NCBI GenBank assembly: GCA_950097015.1
Contig: CATNEN010000001.1
Location: 16,062,501 to 16,126,500, forward strand
Length of the DNA: 64,000 bases
Direction of reading: 5' to 3'
Source of the DNA: Macrostomum hystrix
Lineage: Eukaryota; Platyhelminthes; Macrostomidae
Part shown: positions 1-9,779 of the stretch, one piece after another
How the letters are laid out: each line of letters starts with the position of its first letter
How positions within the stretch are numbered: the stretch's first letter is position 1
Program-made: the position numbers and the translations under genes
The notes under the pieces: model-generated
The model's database searches: none
What the model saw: only the letters and a program-made list of their open reading frames with translations
What the model was told of the DNA's origin: nothing

Positions 1-251
1 TTCTCAGCAAAGCTGTCAAAATCTACCCATTCAACATCTTCTACTGTAGGAGCAAAAGACTCAGGCATACCGACATCATTCTCGGTGCTAGCTTCCACTG
101 GAACAGGAGTAGTTTCAGACACAGGACGCCGAGATGTTGAGCCTCGATTTCGGCCGCTAATGATTGTCTTAATCTTTCTGGGTCGCCCACGACAGCCAGT
201 TTGCAGTGTAGCTTTGACAACACGCTTCAGTTCGATGCCGCGATACATTGT
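1..251 (-). CDS. Partial exon, AT-hook-like protein of unknown identity
   Basis: On the minus strand a pyrimidine-rich tract ending in CAG at 254-252 is a good splice acceptor. Three bases into the exon lies an ATG (248-246), and the frame stays open to the window edge, about 82 codons. The visible protein starts MYRGIELKRVVKA and carries a basic GRGRPRKIK-like stretch (read here as CRGRPRKIKT), which resembles an AT-hook. A serine/threonine/proline-rich part and an acidic VEDVEWVDFDSF segment follow. An AT-hook suggests minor-groove DNA binding, but one short motif is weak evidence. The ATG may be the true start, with the acceptor in the 5' UTR, or an internal Met. I do not recognise the family. 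The rest of the gene lies outside the window. Confidence 0.45.
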
Positions 252-2832
252 CTGGAAATGAGAAAGTAATTTATAATCATTGCTCTACAGTATTTAATAT
301 TGTAGACAGACAACTGTTTTCTATATAATACTATAAAGTTTTATATATTCTACAATGAAATCATAGCACTTATATTCAACATATATTCCCACAAGTATTG
401 TGGCCATGTAACTACAGTCTGTGGAGATGCTGACCTGCACTTGGGCGTCATTTCTATACACTTGCTTGAATATAAAGAATTGAACATATACTTAAAAATT
501 TGCACACAAATCCCTTTTTCTCACTCTCACAAATTAACACATTACTGCCACCCATGGACTCCATGGAATGTGACAAAGATTGGCAGACTGGGGTGGCAGT
601 TTGCTCAGCTTTGCCAGGGCCAGACTGTCATGCTGCAGTTTCCAGCTGCAGCTATTCTGCCGGACATACTGCAGTTGTTCTGCCTAGATGATCAGCCTGT
701 CTGATACTGATACCAGCATGGACTTCTCTAATCCTCCAATGGATTGCCACTAATCTCAGTCTAATACCCTCTCAAGTGATTGATTTCAAGATTTCAATTT
801 CACTATTTACGATATAAATATTGATCTTAAGTTCAAGGTCCACTGGAAAGAAGCCTTTATGTGCAAAGAGTATGCATTAGTTTTTTTGAGATCTTGCCCT
901 ATTAACTATTTACTTTATTTACTATTTACCAAAGCCTACTTGACTCAATGTTAAAGTTACTTATATTGGTGGTGCGTCACATATTACATTGTTTATAATT
1001 TCTTTCTGGCACACAGAGCCACCTTTTTGACTCTGGAAGTAGGCTAGGAGGCTAGGTCTAAAGACCAAATGAAATTAGTGACTGTGTTGCTTCATAAAAA
1101 GTTGCAGAGCTTGGTACACTGTTAAGCAAGAAATGCAAAGAAACTAGCAGCAGAACTTAATAAATAAAAGTGAATATTATAGTCGGACAACTGTTTCGAA
1201 TTTAATACACACTGGCACAACCTCTAACAAAATTTTGGATTAACCTATCTTCAATGTAAACTAAATATGAGTAAATGCTTATAGGCACTAACTATAGTAC
1301 TGGTTTACTGCCGAGTAACTAGTTTCTAACCTGCCAAAGATAGTCAGATAATATTTACTATTCAATACTAGCTATCTAGAGTGTTATATTACATCATATT
1401 AACCATGTAATTTTGCCATATAGCGACATATGTTATTTTCCAACTGACATTGTTTAGACATTTATCGAGTTTTTAATTACCCGCAGGCGCAGCTAAAACT
1501 TGTGCAAATGACTCTGATTTGTCCAAAACTAAGTGAAGAGTGAAGTAAACAATACAAATATTTTTCTTTTTAACCTTAATTACGATTTACGAAGAACGAA
1601 ATTTGCTACCAAAGTGGCAATAATCTAGAAAAAGTAACAGTAATGTGGAATGATTGCAATTGGTACAATCTTGTACTTTTTTGTCCCGATTAACCTGTCT
1701 TTCACTTTCAGTTGAACTGAAAGAGAAAATTAAATTACTAAATTAATTAAAATTCAGTTCAAAATTAAAATTTGAAAAAGCTAAAAACAACATGGCGGAC
1801 AACTCCGACGAACATGCATCTGAAATTATAAAAACCGCGCCAAAAAAATCTGCAGAGCCTTCTTTATGAATATGTTTAAGAACTTAATTATTTGTTTTTT
1901 CAAAGCAGTATTAAGTAGCCTATACCTTTATTACGATTTTGTTTTTTTAAACTTGAATGTTACGAGTACGTTACGGTTTACATACGTAAGTTGCGGGTAA
2001 TATCGAGCCGATCTTCAAGAAAGGAAAATAATGTGTTTCGTAGCTAACTATTTGGAATACCTTGGTTGTTCGAGAATTATTAAATTAAGACCTAATATAC
2101 CAGAAAGTCTCACGGTTTCCCTACTTTAAAGCAGAACACGAAAGCTCAGACACTTTTATTAAAAATATATATAATATTTGTAGATGAATTAACTAAATCG
2201 ATGTTTCAGTAGGTTGAACTCGTGCGATTATACTGCTTTTGCGACAGAATGCAATGACTTAGCATTAATTAGATTTATAAATTGGTCGATTATTTATCAT
2301 GTTGATTTCTGTCGAAAAGGTTAAATGTTCCGGAAACTTTATGTAACTCTAAACAAAGTAAAACATTTAGATACTGGTGTGAGGAATAGTAAGGCATTGC
2401 ACTTCGTACCCTACAAAATTTAAACGCTGTTTTGCCGTTTTTATGCAGTATGTGTTAAAAAAAAATTTTAGCGAACTATTTTCGCTTCAACCTTTCTTTT
2501 AAGTTACTTTTATGCTTTAAAAATAATGATTTAATGATTTTTGCCTTGCTGGTCTTTATTTAAAACTTTATGGATTACATGTAATGACAAATATAAGTAG
2601 AATGTTTGGTGCAACGATAAATCGCTGAGTATTTGTAATATTGACGTTCACCTTTTAGGTTTTTGAAGCTTTGCAGATAAAATTTGGGGACCTGCTGGAC
2701 CCGTCGTTAGAAAATGGAGCGATTCGCTAGCTCGCGATATATTTGCTAGCGTTGCTAATATTGCGTTGCGAATTTGATCGCTACGATGGCCATTGCTTAA
2801 AATAAGTAAGCACAAGCTGCAGCCTGCAGCCA
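252..2832. other. AT-rich non-coding DNA
   Basis: I see no convincing gene here. A 26-codon plus-strand reading frame at 1792-1869 (starting MADNSDEHASE) has a good initiation context (AACATGGCGG) and could be an upstream exon or chance. The rest is low-complexity AT-rich sequence without clear structure. Confidence 0.4.
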
Positions 2833-3152
2833 AAAAAGTATTCGAACGAAAGAATATACTAATAAATAGTAATTCTTCGTTGAATATGGGCAATGTTATG
2901 TGGTGAAACTGGTAGCACGTCTGCCTGACAACTGCGGGTCGTTGGTTCGACTCATTTTTTATTTAAATTAATGATTATATGTTTTGCAGAACAACAAGAA
3001 CATCATATAAGCCTACTCATTTCTTAATCCGGCTGAGTAAGAAAAAAAGCGGTTTTACGCTGATTTACATAAATATCAGCACTATACAGTACACTCGAAG
3101 CACCAAAGGAATCACATACAGTAGGATAGCCTATATGTTTTGGAAAACTCTG
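2833..3152 (+). mobile_element. tRNA-derived SINE, first copy of a tandem pair
   Basis: Positions about 2897-2956 look like a tRNA-type internal promoter: a GTGAAACTGGTAGCACG A-box region, a CTGACAA anticodon-like loop and a GGTTCGACTC B box. The loop and D-arm resemble tRNA-Val(GAC), but only loosely. A roughly 190-bp tRNA-unrelated body follows. The whole 320-bp unit is repeated immediately downstream with few differences. Confidence 0.55.
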
Positions 3153-3472
3153 AAAAAGTATTCGAACGAAAGAATATACTACTAAATAGTAATTCTTCGT
3201 TGTATATGGGTAATGTCAAGTGGTGAAACTGGTAGCACGTCAGCCTGACAACTGCGGGTCGTTGGTTCGACTCATTTTTTATTTAAATTAATGATTATAT
3301 GTTTTGCAGAACAACAAGAACATCATATAAGCCTACTCATTTCTTAATCCGGCTGAGTAAGAAAAAAAGCGGTTTTACGCTGATTTACATAAATATCAGC
3401 ACTATACAGTACACTCGAAGCACCAAAGGAATCACATACAGTAGGATAGCCTATATGTTTTGAAAAACTCTT
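3153..3472 (+). mobile_element. tRNA-derived SINE, second tandem copy
   Basis: This is a second copy of the preceding 320-bp unit, starting at the same AAAAAGTATTCG junction. The tRNA-like head is at about 3217-3276. Differences between the copies are scattered single bases. The right end dissolves into short AAACTCTTAAA repeats. Confidence 0.55.
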
Positions 3473-3479
3473 AAATTAA

Positions 3480-3768
3480 GAAAACTCTTAAAGAATTTAT
3501 TTTTCCAAACATATCGGCAGCATCCGAACCCCACAGAATTGCCGCACAGAACTGCTTTATTCCACGCCAGCCGGAATTATTATTACCCGACGAAATGTCG
3601 GTACTCATCTGCAGCTGAGTAGACTGTGTGCACATCAGGGCAAAGCAGCTTGCCAAGGGCTGCACGAATAGTTCTAGACTAGGTCGGGAGTCGAACCCAG
3701 GACCATCTGATCCAGAGTCCGACACCTTACTGACTGAGCTATCCGCCCTCATGGGCAACCTCTCCCCC
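3480..3768 (-). mobile_element. tRNA-derived SINE with conserved central domain
   Basis: Read on the minus strand, 3768-3690 is a tRNA-like head with an A box (TAGCTCAGTCAGTAAGG) and a B box (GGTTCGACTCCC). It is followed by a segment containing CCTTGGCAAGCTGCTTTGCCC and TCAGCTGCAGATGAGTACC. That segment resembles the conserved central domain (Ceph/Nin-DC type) shared by many invertebrate SINEs; the exact domain name is my inference. The body continues to a short A-rich 3' end near 3485. It is a different family from the adjacent tandem pair. Confidence 0.6.
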
Positions 3769-3943
3769 TCCTCCTTCCCACCCCCGTCACCTTCCTATCC
3801 CATATCCGAGGCCCACACCAGGAGCGCACCCTGGGCCCATGAGCTGCGATCGGCTAGCCCAGCTCACCTCACCATGAGGGCACCCTGGCTAGGCGCACTA
3901 TAAACGCATGAGCTGAGGCCGGCTAGCCCGCGGCCATAGACTG

Positions 3944-4366
3944 TAGGATGCGTTCCCACTTCTACGGAGACCTCTTTCCTACTGTTCATTATCCCCTTTC
4001 CTTTCATCGATCCCGTCTTCTTGTGCGGTCCCGGCCTTCTCCAGATCTCGTTCCCGATCGGGTCCGGGCGGCTCCCAATTCGGGCTGGGCTGGGTCGATG
4101 CCGGCAGCTGCGGGTCGGGACAGGCCGGGTTGATTCCGGCAGCGCCACGTCAGCGCAGCTGCAGGTCCGGTCTCGGGCCATTCCACGTCAGCACAGCTGC
4201 TGTCATGCCGAACCGGGTTTGTGCTGAAATGATTAAGTGATCTCGGGGCGGGTTTTGTCTAATCTTTCTCCTGTCAGTTGCTCGCCCTCTCTGCTGTTGC
4301 TATTTTTAGCTTTTAGTTTTCTGCTAACGAACTCTTAAATACCCTTCAGATTTCTACGTCTTATAT
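3944..4366 (+). repeat. 423-bp direct repeat, left copy
   Basis: This copy matches 19957-20379 almost base for base: same length, a handful of substitutions, both starting TAGGATGCGTTCCCAC and ending at CGTCTTATAT. Near its right end is an intron-like 3' end (CTGCTAAC branch-like site, then CCCTTCAG). At the right copy, sequence after that CAG is read as a transposase exon. This left copy stops 17 bases or so into the exon. It is probably a truncated copy of the same transposon; an LTR-like origin is an alternative. Confidence 0.7.
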
Positions 4367-4567
4367 CATCCCCCTTTTGAAGAAATCCTTGACTGGTCAA
4401 GGGAGATGTAATCTATTGTCTTACTCGAGTTGCTAATCGGCTTACTACTAGTAGATCTGTGAACATATGAGACGTTTGAAATCTGAGACTTGATTAAGAG
4501 GTTAAATAGATAATTGTATTGAACTGTCACCATAAATAAATGTAGAGTTCGAGGAATAAAGTTCTAG

Positions 4568-4909
4568 TTATAAATTATAGAATTGGGGGTAGTAACCCTC
4601 CAGCGGCGGTACTTGATACTTACTCCGGTAGTAGCGCCGGAGATGGTCAATTGTGGGCCACGGCTTGGTAGGTGGGTCGGGCCGGTAAGATGTTTCGGCT
4701 GGCCAAGTTCCATAGACCTGCCTGGTAGGACAGCACCCTTCCAGGCCGACCTCCCTGAGGTCAGTCGTTGACGTGGCCGTCGTGAGGCCTCCATCAATAT
4801 CCTCCGCGGTCACCTGAGTGACCGCGTCCGCCTTCAGGACCGGCCGCCCCCGGATATCTACATCGACGAACTTCTGGCCGGGGCGGCGGTCGTAATCCTG
4901 GTTGGCCAT
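4568..4909 (-). CDS. Hypothetical small ORF (113 aa) in GC-rich island
   Basis: The frame starts MANQDYDRRPGQKF and ends in an aromatic, proline-rich tail (RRYYRSKYQV then PLEGYYPQFYN). The local base composition jumps from AT-rich to GC-rich exactly over it, matching the neighbouring retroelement rather than host intergenic DNA. It may be a fragment of another mobile element. I do not recognise it, and it could be a chance frame. Confidence 0.2.
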   Translation of the reverse strand: MANQDYDRRPGQKFVDVDIRGRPVLKADAVTQVTAEDIDGGLTTATSTTDLREVGLEGCCPTRQVYGTWPAETSYRPDPPTKPWPTIDHLRRYYRSKYQVPPLEGYYPQFYNL

Positions 4910-5139
4910 TGCTGGAAGGGTGTCCAAGATATGTAGCTTTCCTATGTGTTTTTCATTATTCCTTCGGTTATTTTCCTGGCTGTCCTCCCGAGTTCTCTCT
5001 TGCTACTGCCTATCTGTTGTAGTTGATGTTTAAATTCAATTGAAATTAAGTTGAACAGAAGTAAGTTATAAGGTTTTTCAAAAAGCCGAAACCAAAATAC
5101 GGCGGCGAGCAGGGAGTCTTTGAGCCGTCTGAGGACTTC

Positions 5140-8100
5140 GTGAAGTCCACCGCCATCCTGCCGGCACGCGTGCTGGCGGTCTCAGATGGCTGCCGCATCC
5201 CGGTGAAAATGTGCAACCTGGCAGAGGAGCCCGTGCTGCTGTACGCCAACAAGGCGGTCGGCACGTTCGAAGGCGCGATGACAGACGAGGACGGTCGCCA
5301 GGAGGCGGCCCATGAGACCCCCGTTGGTTGGAACATCAACGCGGAGCTGCCCGAACGGGATGCTGCGAGGCTGCGACAGCTGCTGGAGCGCAACGAGGAC
5401 CTGTTCGCAAGGCACGAGTACGACCTGGGCACGACGGCGTTGCTGCAACACCAGATCGAGCTGGTGCCCGGAGCGCGGCCACACCGGCAGGTCCAGCGCA
5501 GGCTGCCACTGTCTGTGCGAGACCAGGTGGACAAAAAGATCGGCCAGATGCTGGACAGCGGCATCATCGAGCCGTCGACATCGCCATGGGCCAGCAACCT
5601 GCTGGTAGTCCGCAAGAAAGACGGCGACATCAGACTGTGCACGGACTGGCGGCAGCTCAACGCCTGCACCGTCAGGGACGCGTACCCGCTACCGCACCTG
5701 CAGCAGGCCATGGATGCGCTTGTCGGATGCTCCTGGTTCTCCACCATCGACTGCCGGCAGGGCTACCACCAGGTGGAGGTGGCGGAGGAGGACCGGCACA
5801 AGACGGCCTTCTATTCGACGCGCGGCCTGATGCAATTCTGCAAGATGGGCTTCGGTATGTGCAACGCCCCGGCGACGTTCCAGCGGCTCATGGAGCTTGT
5901 GATGTCCGGCCTGTCTTGGGAGTCCGTGCTGACTTACATCGACGACATCATTGTCTTCAGCAGGACGTTCGACGACCACTTAGAGAGGCTGGCGGAAGTT
6001 TTCAAGCGGTTGCGAGACGCGGGACTCAAGCTGCACAAGGCCAAGAGCGCGTTCGGTCATCGCCGGGTGCTGTACCTGGGACACCTGATCAGCGAGCAGG
6101 GCATCGCACCGGATCCCGGCAAGGTCGAGGCCATTCGCAGCATGCCCAGCCCAACAACGACCGAGGAGGTGAAGCGGTTCCTCGGAATGTTGGGGTTCTA
6201 CCGCCGGTTCATCCCAGGCTTCAGCCAGACGGCGAGGGTCCTGCATGACGTCAGCGTGAAATCGAGGGACTTCGAGTGGAGCAGCGACTGCGAGCGAGCG
6301 TTCCACGAGTTGAAAGATCAGCTGACGACGGCTCCGGTGCTGAGGCTGCCGGATTTCACCAAGCAGTTCGTGCTCAGCTGCGACAGCAGTCAGTTCGCCG
6401 TCGGGGCGGTGCTCAGCCAGCTGCACGGAGACGCCGAGCTGCCTGTGGCGTTCGCCTCGCGCACCCTCAACAAGGCCGAGCGCAACTACTCGGCGACCGA
6501 CCGTGAGCTGCTGGCGCTGGTCTGGAGTTTGAAGCACTTCAGGACGTACCTGCTGAGTGTCCCGAACTTCAGAGTCTACTCGGATCACCGGCCACTGCAA
6601 GGTCTGCTGACAACGAAGGATCCCGAAGGTCGGCTGGCGCGATGGCTTTCGACGCTGCAGCAGTTTTCGTTCGAGCTGCTGTACCGACCTGGCAGGGACA
6701 ACGTCGTGCCGGATGCGCTGAGCCGGGTGGCCGGCACGCGCCTGCAGCCTCGGTGGGACGACAGCAGCCTACACGAGGAGCAACGGCAAGACCCGCTGCT
6801 GAGCAAGGCGTTCCAGGCGCTGACCGAAGGGGTCGACAGCCTGTCCGATTCATGGGCGGCGCAGGTTCGCGAGCTGCTGGACGGGGCCTCGGTGAGCTCG
6901 GCGGGTGTCCTGCTGGTGGGTGGCCGGCCAGTCATTCCCGGTCACCTGCGGCCACATTTCCTGCAGCAGGCGCACTCGTGCGACCAGAGCGGACACCTCG
7001 GCGTCGACAGGACCGGAGCGAGGCTGTCTGAGCGCTGCTGGTGGCCTGGTCTGCGACGGGACGTCGAGAACTGGGTGGCCAGCTGCGCGGTCTGCCTGGC
7101 CAAGAAGAGTCCAACCAAGCCGCAGAAAGCGCCGCTGCAGTCGACGTGCCAGCCGACGGCTCCGTGGCAGCTGGTGCAGATCGACATCAAAGGGCCGCTT
7201 CCGCGTACGACCGATGGCAAGGCGTACATCCTGAGCATGTGCGACGCCTTCTCCAAGTGGATGGAGACGGCAGCCCTGGCGGGGATCGACGCGGTGACGG
7301 TGGCAGATGCACTGCTCAAGTCGGTAGTTCTGCGTCACGGCGCTCCTCAGGTGCTGCACAGTGACCAGGGGCGTCAATTCGAGAGCGAGGTGTTCGGCCG
7401 GCTCTGCGAGCAGCTGGGCGTCGAGAAGACGCGCACGTCGCCGTTTCATCCGAGCGGAAACGGAATCGTCGAGCGAGGCAACCGGACGCTTGGTGACATG
7501 CTGGCGACGACGGTGGCCGAGAACCAGCAGGACTGGGACAGCAAGCTGCCGTATGTGACCTGGGCCTACAATACCTCCGTGCACAGCACGACCGGCCTCA
7601 GCCCATACCAGGTCCTCCACGGCTGGCCACCGAGGCTGGCTCTCGACAGTTGGCTGATAAGCAGCGACCGGCCGGCAGCCGACGGTGAACATCACGGCTT
7701 CTTGCGGCGGACTCAGGAGAACCTGCAGAGCGCCTTCGACACGGTGCACAGCCGACTGCGAAGCGCCCAGGTCGAGCGCAACCGGCTGGCCAACCGGGAC
7801 TCTCGGTTCGTGCCGTTCGAAGAGGGCCAGCTAGTGATGCTGCGCAACTCTGTTATCAAGCGCGGCCAGACACGGTGCCTCAGCGCCAAGTGGAAGGGGC
7901 CCTACCGAGTCCTGAGGCGCCTGGGTGAGGTCAATTACCGCATCCAGGACGAGACTGGCCGCAGGCGCCGGCTGGTGGTGCACCACGACCGCCTCAAGCG
8001 CTTCGTGCAGCGGCGGGCGTCACTGGAGCTTCCAGCCGCTGCAGACCGTCGACCGCCGGCCGCCGACGCCGACAACGACGGCACCGCCGCAGAGCCGCCC

Positions 8101-8268
8101 GGGCAAGCGGCCGATCCTGGCGGCGACGCGGTGGCCTTCTGGCCCGAGCTGCAGGCAGACGAGGTACACGAGGAGCCGCCGGCGGCACCGGCCGAGCCGG
8201 TCATTGTTCCGCGGCGATCGGCTAGAGAGCGGCGGCCACCGGATTTGTACATGGCGGGCTTTGCTTGA
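5140..8268 (+). CDS. pol: Gypsy pol: reverse transcriptase-RNase H-integrase
   Basis: An uninterrupted frame of 1042 codons makes the copying and integration enzymes of the element. The frame is open a few codons further upstream, and no ATG marks a natural start, so this is the 3' part of a longer polyprotein. RT motifs include SPWASNLLVV, FSTIDCRQGYHQV and the catalytic YIDD at residues 266-269. RNase H follows with CDSSQFAVGAVL and YSATDRELLAL. The integrase zinc domain shows HLGVDRT and a CAVC pair. The catalytic triad is D682 (QIDIKG), D742 (HSDQGRQ) and E778 (IVERG), with spacing close to DD(60)E(35). The C-terminus has a GPY/F-type module (KWKGPYRVLRR). No chromodomain is obvious. All key residues are present, so the enzyme region looks young, although the element cannot be autonomous without gag. 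Confidence 0.9.
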   Translation: MKSTAILPARVLAVSDGCRIPVKMCNLAEEPVLLYANKAVGTFEGAMTDEDGRQEAAHETPVGWNINAELPERDAARLRQLLERNEDLFARHEYDLGTTALLQHQIELVPGARPHRQVQRRLPLSVRDQVDKKIGQMLDSGIIEPSTSPWASNLLVVRKKDGDIRLCTDWRQLNACTVRDAYPLPHLQQAMDALVGCSWFSTIDCRQGYHQVEVAEEDRHKTAFYSTRGLMQFCKMGFGMCNAPATFQRLMELVMSGLSWESVLTYIDDIIVFSRTFDDHLERLAEVFKRLRDAGLKLHKAKSAFGHRRVLYLGHLISEQGIAPDPGKVEAIRSMPSPTTTEEVKRFLGMLGFYRRFIPGFSQTARVLHDVSVKSRDFEWSSDCERAFHELKDQLTTAPVLRLPDFTKQFVLSCDSSQFAVGAVLSQLHGDAELPVAFASRTLNKAERNYSATDRELLALVWSLKHFRTYLLSVPNFRVYSDHRPLQGLLTTKDPEGRLARWLSTLQQFSFELLYRPGRDNVVPDALSRVAGTRLQPRWDDSSLHEEQRQDPLLSKAFQALTEGVDSLSDSWAAQVRELLDGASVSSAGVLLVGGRPVIPGHLRPHFLQQAHSCDQSGHLGVDRTGARLSERCWWPGLRRDVENWVASCAVCLAKKSPTKPQKAPLQSTCQPTAPWQLVQIDIKGPLPRTTDGKAYILSMCDAFSKWMETAALAGIDAVTVADALLKSVVLRHGAPQVLHSDQGRQFESEVFGRLCEQLGVEKTRTSPFHPSGNGIVERGNRTLGDMLATTVAENQQDWDSKLPYVTWAYNTSVHSTTGLSPYQVLHGWPPRLALDSWLISSDRPAADGEHHGFLRRTQENLQSAFDTVHSRLRSAQVERNRLANRDSRFVPFEEGQLVMLRNSVIKRGQTRCLSAKWKGPYRVLRRLGEVNYRIQDETGRRRRLVVHHDRLKRFVQRRASLELPAAADRRPPAADADNDGTAAEPPGQAADPGGDAVAFWPELQADEVHEEPPAAPAEPVIVPRRSARERRPPDLYMAGFA

Positions 8269-8303
8269 CTTGGGACTGTCTTTTGCTTCTAGGGGGAAAG
8301 TAG

Positions 8304-8479
8304 TGTAGTCTGGCTTGTTGGTGCGCGTGCACTTAGATGTGCACGCGCGGCTTGTTTGGGGTGGGGGGTTTAGCGCTGCAGCGTGCGTTCGCTTAGGGTG
8401 GTTGCACCCACCCCAACTTTGCCGTAAATATATTTGCGTGAGCCAGTGAGGGCTCCTTGCGTGATTGTTATGTTCTACA
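8304..8479 (+). repeat. 3' LTR of the Gypsy element
   Basis: The segment directly follows the purine tract, starts TGTAG and ends CTACA, an inverted pair typical of LTR ends. It is about 176 bp long. It contains a strong hairpin at 8323-8348 (10-bp perfect stem, 6-base loop) and a smaller GGGTGG/CCACCC stem near 8396-8416. Without a second copy in the window the ends rest on the inverted TGTAG/CTACA pair and the purine tract. Confidence 0.65.
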
Positions 8480-8999
8480 ACTTAACCCACGGTCTTACAG
8501 TTGTATTAATGGCGAGTATACGTTCCTTGAGGTCCCAATTTAATAAAACATTTCTGGGCCTCTCCGGGTAATAATATGAATTGAATCATAGCGTTGTGAT
8601 GGCTATAGCAATGTGGCATGCGGTTATAACGTGATGTGTTCTGATTTGGTTGTGTCTATTTTATTTGTGTCAGTTTTGGTTCTTGAATATGATGTGTTTG
8701 TCGCCTGTGTCCTGTGTTTACTGAGGCCATGGTTGGTCTAATCCAATCTGGGCATGTGACTTCCGTGGGGTCTGGTGTACTTTAGGTCTCGAAGATGGCT
8801 CGGGGCACTGATGACTTTATTGTTCATTTCTCGTGATGTACTCTATGGCCCCCTTCCCCGCGGCGGAGGGGTGGCTGTAAATTTCACTTTCGAGTCCCCG
8901 TGCCTTCTGGGCTATATCAATTCCTCACTGGGGCTCCCTGCCCTTTCGAAAGTAACCGTTTTCGTTTTGTCTATCGTCGTCTCATCTAATTTTCTCATT
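8480..8999. other. Inter-element DNA without recognisable gene
   Basis: T- and G-rich sequence lies between the Gypsy 3' LTR and a small membrane-protein ORF. The same frame as that ORF is open from 8775. I see no LTR ends or other features. Confidence 0.3.
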
Positions 9000-9248
9000 A
9001 TGTCGCGGTACGAGTTGTCCCAACTTGCTGACTTAATTGCCCTTCTGGAGACGCGTGTCAGTCACCTGGAGGCTCGTCTAACCGCTGAAGCGTCCCGCAC
9101 TGCCTCTCTTGAGGGCGGATTGGTACTTCTTCGTGGATTGTCTAGCGGCGTGGGGGCCGGTGGTCTGGTGCTGGTAGTTCTGTTGGTTCTCCTACTACTT
9201 TTATGCTGCCAGCGACGCCGGGGCCCCTTGGCCGAATCCTCTGCCTGA
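9000..9248 (+). CDS. Small coiled-coil single-pass membrane protein, unknown
   Basis: An 82-codon frame starts at ATG 9000. Residues about 5-42 form leucine heptads (LSQLADLIALLETRVSHLE) typical of a trimeric or dimeric coiled coil. A glycine-rich hinge is followed by a very hydrophobic helix (VLVVLLVLLLLLCC) and a basic stop-transfer tail (QRRR). The layout is an extracytoplasmic or cytoplasmic stalk plus one membrane anchor. It sits between two opposed retroelements in a region with no host gene signal, so it may be an accessory ORF of a mobile element. An upstream start at 8775 in the same frame would add about 75 residues. I do not recognise the family. Confidence 0.35.
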   Translation: MSRYELSQLADLIALLETRVSHLEARLTAEASRTASLEGGLVLLRGLSSGVGAGGLVLVVLLVLLLLLCCQRRRGPLAESSA

Positions 9249-9779
9249 TCCTCTGATTGTTTTTAATGACTTCGCGCCCAACGGACGCTTTAATATCTAA
9301 CTACTTGCTAGCTTTTTTTCGTGTGTCTGTTTACTTGCTTTCTTGTTATGCCAATTTTCTTTTCTTGTATGATTTCTTGTTGTTGTTTTTTTCTTTAAAT
9401 GTATCGCCATTGATAATTAATGTTGAGTGGATTTTCTTTGTGGAGTGATAGTGGTGCTAGTGTGTGTATAATAAAATAGTGAGTGCGTGATCATGGAATT
9501 CGATGAAGCCTTGCCTTTGTACTTCTTCGGTATTTGAAGCTTGAATTCACTTTGATTGACGGGCCTGGCTTCCCCTAGTTCACTGGTCCGATTGTTCGAG
9601 ATGTGAATCGCCTCCCGAATTTCTTTTTGTGAACTGGGTTCTGCTTTAAGGATTGCACATTGAGTGAGAGTGCCACGAGGACAGGACGTCCAATCGAATC
9701 GTCTTTTCTATCCTATCGTTGCGTCAGTGTCTCAGCTCTCGTGTCTCCTTATGTCCTAACACTTCCGGTCCCTAAGCTC
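9249..9779. other. Unassigned 3' flank of the minus-strand retroelement
   Basis: A T-rich stretch precedes the end of the minus-strand element. Read on the minus strand, just beyond the 9780 stop, a purine-rich GGGACCGGAAG is followed by TGTTAGGACAT. That arrangement could be a polypurine tract and LTR start, but I found no matching LTR on the other side, so I do not call one. Confidence 0.25.

Larger units (their letters stand above)
5060..8479 (+). mobile_element. Ty3/Gypsy LTR retrotransposon, 5'-truncated
   Basis: The element keeps pol (RT-RNase H-integrase), a purine-rich tract (AGGGGGAAAG, 8291-8300) and one 3' LTR. No gag, protease, 5' LTR or primer-binding site is visible upstream; the open frame begins near 5060 in the linker that normally follows the protease. 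The copy therefore seems to be a 5'-truncated insertion or a recombinant. Its GC-rich coding sequence contrasts with the flanks. Confidence 0.85.

Noticed and set aside
2897..2956. Functional tRNA gene
   Set aside because: A and B boxes are present but the acceptor stem and anticodon stem do not pair properly, and the unit repeats with a SINE body.
5046..7749. Long antisense frames opposite the Gypsy pol
   Set aside because: Shadows of a GC-rich coding strand; no family features.
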